Below, piece by piece: positions 1 through 12,269 of a stretch of DNA of 64,000 bases; within the stretch, counting starts at the first letter, position 1; each line of letters begins with the position of its first letter. The notes below the pieces were generated by a model. It saw only the letters and a program-made list of their open reading frames with translations. It was not told the DNA's origin and ran no database searches. Source of the stretch: Spirodela intermedia (taxonomy: Eukaryota; Streptophyta; Magnoliopsida; Alismatales; Araceae). The DNA lies in the NCBI GenBank assembly GCA_902729315.2, contig LR746265.1:1840892-1904891 (forward strand), given 5' to 3'. The translations under genes were made by a program, and so were the position numbers.

Positions 1-106
1 TGGCAAGCTCGAGCTCTCCGACAGGTAAGTCATCACTCCCCAATAAAGACGAAAAAGCCCGGAAAGGTAATGTATAAGACTTAGTAGATGAAATGGAGCA
101 GCTTAC

Positions 107-406
107 CTAGCCAATTGCATATCAGATCATACTCTCCGGCGTAGATAAGAAGCTGTATACCATCTTCAAGAAGAGCTGGAATACCGACTTCCAGGTTTCT
201 CATCCAGTCGGTGATCAAGGCTTCATAAACCGTAGGGCTACAGGACACAAAATCTAACTCCCCGACACCGAGGGCGTTTTTGACAGTATTCTGGTTTAGA
301 AATTTCTCCATGTTCGAGAAATCATAGCAGAGACTCCCCTCGCACTGCTTCCTTATGTCGTAGTACTGCAATAAATCGCATGGCTATAGTCAGAGAAGCG
401 CATTAG

Positions 407-500
<94 letters not shown>

Positions 501-3500
501 AGAATCGAACTCAACAGTAAGATATCAATGGTGATTACATTTATCTTTCCAGTAACTCTTAAAATTGAGCTAAATATTGTGTTGCAGACAATGTATGAAG
601 CATAGCAAGCCACGGACCCTCCGGTTCCTGAGAAAAACAATGAGAGCGTTTGTAGTCAGCTTAGGTTCCATATATAAAAAAGATGCAATATGATCGCATA
701 ATTTTCTAAAGAAGGTCGCTTGTAACTCAAAATGCCATTGACAGCTGACTTGAGTAAAGTTTTTTCACTATGAAGACGAATATTACTAAAAAGTAAAGGA
801 AATATACCACAAAGCTTTATTGCGAGTTCACAGGCTGGTAAGAACTTGTTGATGCGCTTGTAGTCAGCTTGGTTAATTATTCCCATTTCTAACGCATAAT
901 CTGTGTACGCTTGGTACTGGATTGCAGGGTCAGTAAGTCCATTGCCAATAGCAAAACCCTGCAAGGCCATTCCTCAAGGAATTAGAAAATAAATCAGTCA
1001 ACCAGATGTAAAGCCGTTGGCTGGAACAAATAGACGCGTACCTTCAAGTTAATGTGAATGCCTTCGTTAACTTTGTTTCCTTGGTGAATCCTGCTTGCAA
1101 ATGCGGGAATGTAGTGCCCGGCATAAGATTCTCCAGTTATATAGAAATCATTCTTCGCATATTCAGGGTGCTCAGCGAAAAATGCCTGGAATTATCGCAG
1201 AGAAGTTGGTGATAACATCAGATAGTTTGTTCAAAAGTCTTAAAACTACAAGAAAACGAAAATAAGGATCATGAATGATGCAGCATTTAAAAGAAGCCTT
1301 AAAAGGCAACAACGTTCAGAACCGCGCCACTAAAAACCTCAGAAAATCAGCTGCATTTCAGCAGGCGATTTGAGCAGATCCTTCGGGCGTTTTTTTACTG
1401 GTTTCATTTCGTTAGATCCATCATCAGTATCATCATCGAGAAAACAACACGGGAAAAAATTGTCTCAAAGCTGCCTTGTGCGCACAAGAAGGAGAAGAGC
1501 ATGTGAATTGATTGAAAAATAAAAACAACACTTATACCTTCCAGTATATTATACTCGAGGAGATAACGTATTTCTAGGATGACAGATTGTGTTTACATGA
1601 TTTGACCTCCTCATGTCACCAAAGAAAGGCAAGACAACAAAAGAAAAGCACATTTTCTTGAACATTAGATAGGAACTCCTACATCCCTGGACAATATACA
1701 GATGTAGGAGAAAGGCATCATTCTTTGATTGATGGCAGGCAATTGATGATGTTGTAGACATCCACGATCAAGCATTAAATGAGTCAGGGTCAGTTCAACT
1801 TCCAGAAATAGAAAAAAGAAAAAGGGAAACCAACCTAAAATTATAACATCAGTTCATTACTCGAACAGGAACGAATAAATTGGCACTACACGGTTACGAA
1901 TAAAACTACTTTTTTGTCTGTCTCAAGTGACCTGTAAAGGCACAACATGGTTACCAGTGAAGAATGGAGAACTTAAGCAATTCAAAAACTGTTGGCGAGG
2001 ACTAAATTAAGTTTAAAACTTGTGTCACTAACACGCCAGAAATCTTATATTGCATTCTCACATTTTCCTTAATTGCACATGATCAAACTGACCAGAGTAT
2101 CCAAAGAATGAACCTCAAACGTGCGAGACATTGATTTTTCTTGGCGATTGAAATTATCATAGCATTTCCAACCCTAAGCATCCCATTATAGCGCTGGCTG
2201 TATTCATTTCAGTAACGCGTATTTGTTGAATCGGAGATGAGGAATGTTAACCAAATAGTTAGTTTAAAAGATACTGCAAACTTAGCCAAAAATATGCAAG
2301 CCCATTAAAACAGCATGCCCAAGGTTGTTTAACACTGAAATATTGAAAATAGAAAATAACCTGTAGAAAATCATATAGATCATCACTGACACCCTTTTCG
2401 TCATGACGGATGTCCCGCTTATCAGAGCTGAAACTAAAACCAGTTCCTGTGGGCTGATCAACGTATAGAAGATTTGATATCTGAAAACAAAATGATTCAT
2501 GACTAAGGTTTGTAAGAGCAAAGAAGTGATCTCCAAACATAGATCATGGTAAGCTTTGCCAAAGTTTTATATTCTTTTCAGCTTATTCATAGGCAGCAAG
2601 AATATTTACCAGAAAAAAAACATGAAAAAAATTGTAAATTGAAATAAATTATAAAATATACATATTATACCTTATCCCAACCATAGTCATTCCACAGAAG
2701 AGACATGTTATTGGCTATGGAGAATGGCCCATTTTCATAGAAAATAGCCAATTCACTGCTGCATCCTGGTCCTCCAGTCAGCCAAATAACGACAGGATCG
2801 TTTTTGTTATTCCTTGACTCGAAGAAAAAGTAGAACATCCTGAAAAAAGTTAAAAATGTATGAAAGACTGCACAAGCTGGCTTGGACTCCCATTCCCTTA
2901 CTTTTTACCACTATAAATCGATTTTAGACTGTCTGCAGAAACCATATTCTCTATCTTTTGACCCTGTTCTTCTCTTCAAGGGCTCGCTGGAAGATAAGAG
3001 TATTCTAATACATGTTTTACTCATGCTGGTATGGGATTCCTCAGGATTGACTTTAAAGGCTGCTTGTTTCTTCCTTTTTGTTAGCAACGATGGAATACAT
3101 ATCCACCGTTAAAAAGATGATGCACAAAAAATAAAAATGAATTGAACTAGGTGATCGGTCACTTAAAGAAAAAAACTCAATCAAATATTATTAGGGTTAG
3201 GCAAGGTAAACATAGTCGCCATCCTTTCAGTGAAAGAAAAAAGTTCACAACGAAAGGCGCAAAATATCACAATTCGTTGCTTTGCAGACAGCTGATACAC
3301 ATACGACCAGAACTTGCAGGCTATTTTGAGTTATGTGGAGCCCTAATAATGATTGAATCCACATCCAAGACTCGTGAAAAATGTTAGATTCCTAGGCTTG
3401 AGGTTTGAAATAACAACACATAGAAGGTCATGCAAATACTGAACCCAAGTATGGACCAAGTAATGACAGACTCTGCATTACAGCATGTGAAGACTATTCA

Positions 3501-4054
3501 TTGGACAAACAATAACGAAGATCATGGGCGAGATAAAGGAGAGAATCCGTTCGCAAACACTGTGCCCGCCATCAAAAACTTTACCAAACAATGGAAGTGA
3601 TCGCACATACCTTGGCTCCCCATAGAATTGAGGCAATTGATCAGACGAGCATTACCCGGATCCAAAAGACGGGGCACAAGAAGAAACAGGAAAATCCAGC
3701 CTACCTGGCATCGTGAGAGTGCGCAAGCCGGTAGTACCCCGCATGATGGCCAAGGTCCTCGACCGCGACATCTCCAAGACCTCCATTTCTCGTGCCTTCT
3801 AGCCCCGGGAACTGGAAACGCCGCTCCACAATCCTCTTCTCATTGTCGTCCTGTAATGTGTCCAATGTGCGCGCGGAAGCATCTCTAGGGAACAGATTAA
3901 GCTCTCGAATGAGCCTCTCCGCCTGCGCCTTCGGGAGCCTGACATCGAGGGGAAGCCGGAGGTCGTCGGCGACCGCCGAGGCAGGCAACAACGGGAAACC
4001 CAAGAACAAACAGCAGAAGACGATGGCCACCATGCCCAAGTTGAGGTCCCCCAT
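107..4054 (-). CDS. Serine carboxypeptidase (SCPL48/49, carboxypeptidase III type), 3' end off the window
   Basis: This is a secreted or vacuolar S10 serine carboxypeptidase, which removes C-terminal amino acids from peptides. Exons on the minus strand: 4054-3705, 2839-2671, 2480-2361, 1185-1042, 958-808, 627-539 and 365-107; the phases join without a break. The start at 4054 gives a hydrophobic signal peptide ([13 protein letters not shown], then ASAVA). Seen in order: the oxyanion-hole region [20 protein letters not shown], the nucleophile motif GESYAGHY, then [13 protein letters not shown], which holds the family's catalytic Asp. The catalytic His and the C-terminus would be encoded by a last exon to the left of base 1. 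A longer upstream open frame to 4276 exists, but it runs through the TATA-like site and lacks a signal peptide at its start. Known family, and the subgroup assignment is from remembered Arabidopsis and wheat sequences. Confidence 0.93.
412..498. repeat. Compound (GT)n(GA)n microsatellite
   Basis: About 18 GT units run directly into about 26 GA units. It lies in intron 6 of the carboxypeptidase gene; on the sense strand of that gene it reads CT then CA. Confidence 0.97.
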
Positions 4055-4097
4055 GATCCCCCTCCTCCCAAATAGGGTTCCTACGTCAAGAACCCAA

Positions 4098-4109
4098 CTA
4101 TTTAAATAG
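4098..4109 (-). promoter_or_regulatory. TATA-like box of the serine carboxypeptidase gene
   Basis: The palindrome CTATTTAAATAG lies 44 bases upstream of the chosen start codon at 4054. It supports a short 5' leader and the use of that ATG rather than the longer open frame reaching 4276. Confidence 0.5.
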
Positions 4110-4772
4110 CCCCGTCCTCCTCCCGAAGCCAGTAACCGAATCCCCGGGAACGCAGAGATGGTGAGCGGCCAGAGGCGTTTAAGCGACGCTACTGCAGCGG
4201 CTTTCGTCCTCTGCCCATCATCACCTGCAATGGAGGAGGTACCAGAGAAGCTTGCGGTGGAAGGTAAGCTCACCACACGTGAACCGATCCGGACTGGAGG
4301 TAGACGCCATGCAATACCCTCCCTGGTGCCGTGTGCCGGTCATCGCTTCCGGTACTCCGCCGGCCCAGATTAAGCATTTGCCGGGACCGGCAGTTGGCAG
4401 ACCGTGACCGGACGGGTGGTTACGAAAGTTAGATCTGGCAAGTTGACCAACCAATCCGGACCGAATTTAACGGACAAAGCAATATGCATAAGTACTTTTA
4501 TACCCAAAATATGAGCCCATTAAAAGCCCAATAATGAGCCCAGTTAGAAGCCCCTGCAACTTCAACGAGAGCAGGAGGCAATTCCGATTTTTGCCGAAAT
4601 AAGACAGCGAAAGGGGAGCTTCATCTTATTCTGCGGGACTAGGAAGAAGGGTGACGGCAGCAAACCACGAAAAATCTAATGAGGAAGAGAGTTGGCCACT
4701 CGGTGGGGCCCACTAGAGTCAAACCGTCTTCTGCGTCCTGCTGCGACCAGGAAGATCAGCGAGAGCCGAGGA
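4110..4772. other. Intergenic region between HISN1 3' end and carboxypeptidase promoter
   Basis: No convincing coding sequence. The part nearest 4110-4300 is GC-rich and should hold the carboxypeptidase promoter. Several AGCCCA/TGGGCT elements (about 4510-4555) of the plant Site II type occur. The HISN1 3' untranslated region would also lie here. Confidence 0.6.
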
Positions 4773-4978
4773 TCAGAGGCCGAGCTGCAATAGGAGACTG
4801 CGCCATCTGGGCGTCTCCTCCTCGAAGATGTACGTGAGGTTGGAGACCAACACCCCGCTGCCGCCGACCTGTGAACCACAGAAGAACATCTGAATTTGAA
4901 GGCGGAGATTAAAATAAATAAAGAAATAACTTCCCCAGAATCTGTTGACCATCACATCAGTTTATGGTTCCATGGAAG

Positions 4979-5030
<52 letters not shown>

Positions 5031-8000
5031 GGGGATGGGTTTTTACTGCTCTGAGCTGCTGAACTGATTTGTAGAGTTCCTTCCGGGGGACACATATGAC
5101 AATCGCGTAGTAGTCCACCATCACCTTCCCGTCTCTCTTGCAGAAGACGGGGCTCACTGTTGGGCCCTGCATGCATTTCGGGAAGTGACGGAGATGCATA
5201 GATGTCCAAAAATAAGCTTAAAGATTGCTCATTTTCTGGTGGGAAGAAGCGAGAAAATAAGCAAATTAAATTTTAGAAAGGAGACCATGTGAGAACATAG
5301 TCGAGAGAGTTTGCTCAAGAAAGATACGCTAACCCATGAAATTGTACAAATGGCCCTATATTTTATCCCAGAAGCAATCTCCTGTGGTTGAGTATGAAGG
5401 CTACGATTGTTTTTCACAGATTATTTTCTCCCCTTTTGTTCAGTGGGGAAGATCTTCGACTCTTTGAATGTTTCATTTAATGATTTATAAGTATACATGC
5501 TCAAAAAATCTCACTAGAGATTGGCGATCATCCATCTCAACCACCACCATAATCACACAAACGGGTCAAGAGAAGAATCTATGGATCCAACATCACAGCT
5601 TTTGAAGAGTTGAGCCTCGGAATTCACTGTTATCCCGTAATTTTTCAGTTTCCTAGGGTGGGTTTCAAGAGTCTTACCTGCAGTCCTGCTAACGACGACT
5701 GGCTGAGAATTCTTTCTGCCACTTGTAGAGCACTACTGCCTCTCATGTTCGCTGTAACCTGCAGTTATTCGATGAAACAAGGCGCCATCACCCCCGTGTG
5801 ACAGAACGAACATGAAAAAGAGAGTACATACTATATCTTTCATACCGTAAACTGCCCGGCAGCCCTAAGATGAGCCTCAAATCGTTCTAGTATCTCATGA
5901 GTCGTATCCAGCACACCGTTCCGCTGGATCATGGACTTCTTACTCGCAACTAGAACAGCCTGGAAGTGTAGTTCCCATAGATACAAAGGTAGGTAAAATC
6001 AAACGTAACAGCCGACTAGGCTGGTTGTAGGATAGGATCTTGGAAGGGGAAAGGAGTGAGAATTTTTGCCTGGCTCCGTAAGACGATTCCACCTTCGATT
6101 TCTTTCAGATTGTTCTCGCGCAAGGTTGTCCCACTGCTTACGAGGTCTAGAATGGCATCGGATATGCCCATCTGAGAAAAACAGGGGGGAGCATTCATGG
6201 AAACTCGTTACATTTCACAAAACAAAATGCCAGAGCCTCTTATAAAAGGAGTGACCAAAGGGTAAATTTACCCTCTGCACTCAACAATCATCCTTCTGGA
6301 TGAAAAATGATTGGGACCTTATCTATGTATATCATGGTTTCCTCCAGGCTCCATAAAAATGGAATCAAATACGACATCATCAGACTTAGAGAACACGAAA
6401 GAGGTAAAGACACACTTGCAAGACACAAGTGATTATTTAGAGAACACGTAAAATCACAGGACCATTTCTATGATCACTCGTCAAGTGTAGACAGTTATAG
6501 CTATTTTACAAAAAATATATTTTTTTTGTCGCAGATAAGGAGGAAATTGGCCAAGCATGACAAGAGGTCCTCACAACCCAGATATCATGGCCGAGAAGAA
6601 GACGAGTCAAAAGGTAAGAAGACAAGTATCCGTAATAAGTTCAAGAAGTTTGCAAGTGGAAAATTATTTCAGCATACACCTCCAATCTTATGGAATGTCT
6701 CTTACAAGAGGTGTACGAGCAACTAATGCATCTTGATGACAGAGCGCTCACAGAATTGTGACCCAACCCCTAACAGACGTGATGTCAACAGTCCAAGGTG
6801 TGCCGCTAATATATCCATCTAAAACACAAAATAATTATGAAAAAATTATTCAGAAACCTAGAAAAGTTTCAAATTTTTTCCTAGGGAAGCAATGATCACC
6901 CGACTTGGAGTTCAGCTACATGAATAGGTTGCCTGGATAAGCTTATCACAACAGTAGTTCTTGTTGCATCTCAACAGAAGAAAAGGACATAAATCTGGAT
7001 AAGGGAACCTTGACAACTAAAGTATGGCCACATTCCGAAACAAAAATTCAAGAATGATGTCAGATTTGATGATAAAATTATCTAACGATACAAGCAAATA
7101 GTAAACGAGAAAGCAAGGAAGAAAATAGGTACCAGGAAAAAATAGTAAATAAGAAATTAGTTGTTCAGTCATATAAGATTTGAAAAGAAACCAATAGAGG
7201 ATACCATCAGCAACTTGATTTATCTAACGATAATGAGATTCTTACTGCAGGGGCAGCCTCAAGTGCTCCATCAGCAGTCGAGAAACTGACATGCTCCAGG
7301 CCGTTATCTTTCATAAATTTAGGTCCAAGCTAGAGGATATCAACCGAGTTACATTAGGAACAAAATAATCAAATTAGTAGAAAAAGAAAAAGGTTGAAGT
7401 AATATACATAGGTGAATCCGGTAGCGATTCGTAGAGGCCTGTCTTTGGTCCATTGAGGCATTTTTGCAAGCTCTTCCAGGGAGTTAACGTTTTCAAATAT
7501 CCCATATTTCGGAATCTGTGTCAGAAATCAACAATATCAGCAATAGTAACGCATCTCAGTAACAAGCCAACTTTTTTTTACCATTTGCGAAATAAAAAAC
7601 AATTAACCATGCTTCAAAAGCCTTACAGCAATGGACAGACGGCAATCTCCATATTGCAGTTCATCATGAACTAAGACTAAATCTTCGTTATCCTGGCAGG
7701 AAAATCCCATAAGTACAGGAAAATGTTAAATCACTCTTTTAAGAAAAATCTGATTCGGAAAAAAAAAGCGAGTTGCATTAACTAGAAATAAGTGGACACT
7801 CAAACCAGTTGAGCCACATTTAAACACCAGTGGTGTTAACACAAAACTATGTTTAGATGAGAAACCTTCACACAGAATTATTAATTACAAGAGAAATATT
7901 TCACATTTGATGTAATAAAATTTCTCATTGGTCACCGCACCTACCAAACATTTATGTTTATCTGATATCAACCTAACCTTAGATTAATGCAGTATAACGA

Positions 8001-10563
8001 ACCCTATATTCACAGATTGATCTCCACGTTTACAATGCCCATTTCTCCCAAAGCCGCAAGCCATGCAGAGGTGATCATCTGCCCATGGCGTCCCACCCAC
8101 CTCAACAGAGTTCCGTCCTACCAGAAGGCCCGTGGAGTTTGCCGCAGAAGAAACAACGTGATGCTGGTTCTAGAATCAGTGAGAGAACCTTCAGAATAGA
8201 ACGGCATGGAGGAAATTAAATCAACTGCATGCAATTTTCATCTGTTTACCACAAGAAAGTTAGTCTATATATTTACGTCCCTTGGATTTTCTTGCCCCAC
8301 AGACCTGAATTTTATATTAGGTACAGACAGAGATAAAGGTCGCATAGCAGAAAGACCAATACGAAAGCTACCAGAGAACCAAATTAGGGAACGGAAAATG
8401 ATGATGATGTCCCTTTTGAGCGATATGCAGCATTTCTGTCTTATAATAGCCCAACATCCAGCCTCTTCTGTCAAAAATAAGTTTCAAAAACCAGCACCCT
8501 ACATGCAAACCTGGCCATACTCGCTGACAGTATCAAGACCAACAATTCCGAGGTCCAGATCACCTGAAACAATTTTACGAACAATATCTTTCGGCCTCTG
8601 AAACCAAACCTCCAAGTTTGCAAGCTGCATCAGAAACAAGAATCAGAATCCTCTAATTACAATGACATCACAAATATAAAAATACTGCATAAAAGAAAAA
8701 AATGTGACAATATGGTGTCTGCCAGCCACTGACCATTATCGTACTTTATAATCTATTGGCCGTCTTATGGACTTTGGATTTATCTACCTTCATTGCCAGA
8801 TTATCAACAAGTTTTCATAGATTCAATGGGTAAAGTACATAATGTCAACGGTTTCGTACAGAATTTGGACATCACCAGTACCCAACAGTAAGGAATTCAT
8901 GGGGGAAAACTTTAGTTATCTCCCTTCTTCAGACTCTCCATTAAAGGCATTATTTCTAAGTTCATCGAAAGGTCTCACACTTTTCTACAATGTTTTACTG
9001 CAAACTTGGGAAATTCGCAGAAAACATTTTCAAAGATAAGATTCTCAGAAGGTTCACACCGCTTTTTAAAATATTTTCTGATCGGCCTCTTTTATGTTCT
9101 GGGAATATTTGGTCTTGTGCGACAGAACCGATAAGATCACATGGTTGCTTGGCCTTTCATCTTTACTAATACAGTGGTGGTAGGCCATATGAATCACTTC
9201 AAAATGCAATTACGGAACCAATAGGATAGCCAATACAGATAAAGCGTATATGCAAGACGACAACAAATCCTTGCTGCAGTGTGATCAAGTATTCAACAAC
9301 ACAGCCACAAGAGTCATTCGATGTGAACAGCTGCACATCCAAAATGTTTAGGGAGAACTACATACGGTGAATAAAAGGACAGCGCAAAGCCATCCAGAGG
9401 CATCTCTTATTTACGTTACAGGAACACGTATTGCAACATCAGTAACAACTATGCTAAACGGTAATCTTCCCAAGTTTGGAACACAACTCCAAGAAGATTC
9501 CTATGGCGAATTCATGCAATTTCAGTGAAGGCCAATCCACTTGAACCTCATTTACTCCTCCATTAGCTACCTCTGGATGTTCCTTATGTTTAATAATTTA
9601 TTATTTGAAGGAAAATTATAGTATCGTTTTCTTAAATAAATGATGTATGTGAATACAGCCTTCGTCTATAAAACAGAGAAACTATCCTACGAATTCCAAA
9701 TTCCCTCATGATGTGACCTAGGTTTATCTCATGCACTGGCATCGTAAAACCTACTCGTCAAATTTCTTCATTGAGATATTGCTCTTCGGGGATGCACTTG
9801 TAGAAATATTCCTGGCCAAATTACACTACACAATATTTCTATTGGGGTTAAAAATAAAAATTATGCATTGGTGCGACTTCTTGTCTGTGGACTATTTGGG
9901 AAAATATTTGTATTCGCCAATGTAGTCAGTCGGTGCTCTTTTCTTTAAAATATTCAAAAGAAACCGATGGGAACACGTTAAAGTAAGATATATTACAGAC
10001 TGTTTTGCAGAAGTTTCAGGAAACGGAAGGGTGGACGTTAAGCTTTTCATTTCCCCCAAATCGGATTGTATGAATACGAAAACAATGAGCCAGTGTTTTC
10101 GTAGAATTAAACTGGCTATAAAATGAAAACTTGAAGACACATGAGATTATTAGAAGTACCTGCGGAATGTCTGCCACGTACTGTCGAGGATTCAACTGCC
10201 TCACTGACAGTTGGCAATTCTGTACGAGACGAGAGTAGTTAGCATCGAAGACAATGGGAAGGGTACCAAAACACGTCGTCACTAGAAGAGGAGCACCTTC
10301 AGGAGTCCTAGCGTCTCCTCAGCCATCCGCCCCTTGCTGGGCAGGCCGAGGCGAATGGCGGTCCGCTCCTGCTTCAGGAGCGGTTCGACCTTGGCGTCAG
10401 CCAACACCAGCGGAGAGGTGGCGGCGACGACGGACCGGCATGGAAAGCGGCGCCTGCGAGCGTACACGACGATAAAAGAGGAGCCGGAAGACAAGCAAGG
10501 GCAAGCGGAGGACGAGGCAAAGAGCTGCACCGGCGCAGCGGGAGAAGTGGTCACGGCGGCCAT
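4773..10563 (-). CDS. HISN1: ATP phosphoribosyltransferase, chloroplastic (histidine biosynthesis, first step)
   Basis: The enzyme joins ATP and PRPP to start histidine synthesis in plastids. Eleven exons on the minus strand: 10563-10297, 10219-10160, 8624-8511, 7692-7627, 7515-7408, 7329-7246, 6171-6070, 5959-5846, 5758-5678, 5166-5047 and 4868-4773. Every exon is a whole number of codons, giving 403 residues, about the usual plant length. The first roughly 55 residues are an Arg/Ser/Ala-rich transit peptide, followed by [18 protein letters not shown]. The motif [17 protein letters not shown] and the PRPP-binding loop [11 protein letters not shown] are seen, then a C-terminal histidine-feedback domain ([25 protein letters not shown]). 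Intron 7 (6069-5960) begins with GC rather than GT. Intron 2 is 1.5 kb with nothing recognisable in it. Confidence 0.95.
4982..5027. repeat. (AG)n microsatellite in HISN1 last intron
   Basis: About 22 AG units on the plus strand, so CT on the sense strand of HISN1. The tract starts roughly 20 bases after the 5' splice site of intron 10. Confidence 0.96.
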
Positions 10564-11205
10564 CCTGCTCTCAGAGCAGCGGCGGGGGTAATGTGATCAG
10601 AAAGGTGGTGGTCGGTAGCAGGAGATTTACAACGACGACAACAGATCGTTAGGGCATCAACGGGCTCTGCCCACGGGGTTGACGATTGGACGGGGGCGGC
10701 CATGTGCGGATTTCCAGAGGTATATACTGCAAAACCCTCCTCCACTCTCGGCCGTTCCTCTTGGTCCGTTGGCACCGTCGACCCCTACAATGGACCCCAT
10801 CATAATAACTCGGCCCGTCTTAGCCTACTTTGGACAAATCGTAGAGAATCTGGGATGGGCTACGACGGCTTCAGCTGATCAGCCCATTAAATCACCATTG
10901 GCCGTAGACAAGGATGGCATCGTGTTAATGGGCCAAGAAATGAAGCTGGCCGCTCTTTTAGCAGCAGCCCAACAAGAAACCTGGGGGCCCGACCGGACAA
11001 CAGTGCCTCCTGGTCTGAGATCATTAAAAGCCTTAAAGTCAAAGATCTTCCGTAACTGTATGTAAGAAGTCAAATCTCCAATGAGAGATGAGTAACAGGA
11101 TACCCACCGTGTTGCATAAGAGAGATAGAGGGGAGGGGGGGTTGTCGGAATTTACCTTCGACGTGATGGTTCTCTAACTTCTCCAAGAGAACTCTCTGGC
11201 CAGAC

Positions 11206-11245
<40 letters not shown>

Positions 11246-11983
11246 CTTCTGCGCAGTACAATAATTGGGGAGAGAGAGAAAGGGGGGGGTTAGAACATCG
11301 TTATCATGGTGGCTCAACTGTGCAATGGTCGAGTGATTACCGAACAATGTCCAGTGATCTAAACATGCCACTCTGAAACTTGACCATCTTGCCTTCACGT
11401 TTCTGTGAGATGAATTCCTTCCCAGCGTAGCATTGCAGAAACATGAGGAGGGAGGAATCCGTGTGTGATGGGGTGATCAAAGAGTGAGGACGATGGTCTC
11501 AGATTCTCCGGGAAGACAGCACAATCCCGGGGAAGGGTTCCCACCATCTGCCGCAGAAGGGTCGAAAGCCGTTACGCCAAAGTCTGCGCGGGTCGGACTC
11601 GCGCGATGTGAGCAGATATCACGGCGAGGAAGAAGGAGAAGGCTGAGGACGGAGCTCCCCCTTGAATGTTTCTCGCGGAGAGATGATACTGCTCACCATT
11701 TACTATCATTTGGCGTGCGGGCAGAGGTTGCGATCCAAACTGTTCTCCCAGTGTGGAAAAAGGTACTTCCTTCGGTTTCATCAACTGCCCCACGTTAACT
11801 GTTCTTCGGTTGCATCCATATGGCCCCCCCCTTAATGTTTCTATTTATGACAGGACATGCATGCTTTCTCTCTCTCGCCCAGTTGGGGGCTCCTCTTCTA
11901 CATCAAGACGGGCACATTTGTCATCACCCGAGATAGTTTCCCTGACATCCCTCCTTCCACTCTCTCCTATCATTGCTACTCAT
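10564..11983. other. Divergent intergenic region between HISN1 and XTH
   Basis: Contains the HISN1 promoter (a TATATA at about 10721-10726, some 160 bases upstream of its ATG) and the XTH promoter. A 128-codon open frame (10679-11065) is present but shows no recognisable domain. A (CT)16 tract lies at 11209-11240 and a second purine-rich patch at 11270-11288. Confidence 0.55.
11209..11240. repeat. (CT)n microsatellite upstream of XTH
   Basis: Sixteen CT units, about 740 bases upstream of the XTH start codon. Confidence 0.95.
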
Positions 11984-12179
11984 ATGGGTCTTCTGCTTCC
12001 CCTCTTGCTCTTGCTCGTTTTCTCCAGGGCCAATGGGCAGCCGTCCCCTGGATACTGGCCGAGCTCCAAGTTCGGAGTTGTGCGATTCTATGAAGCTTTT
12101 GGTAACATCTGGGGTCTGAGCCACCAATCAGTTTCCCCGGACAAGTCCTCGTTAACAATCTGGCTTGACAGAAGCTCAG

Positions 12180-12269
<90 letters not shown>

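Noticed and set aside
353-640. Ser-Leu and His-Thr repeat open frame across the microsatellite
   Set aside because: It is a translation of the GT/GA repeat joined to the real carboxypeptidase exon 627-539.
10679-11065. 128-codon open frame between HISN1 and XTH
   Set aside because: No domain, no good context, and it overlaps the HISN1 promoter; treated as chance.
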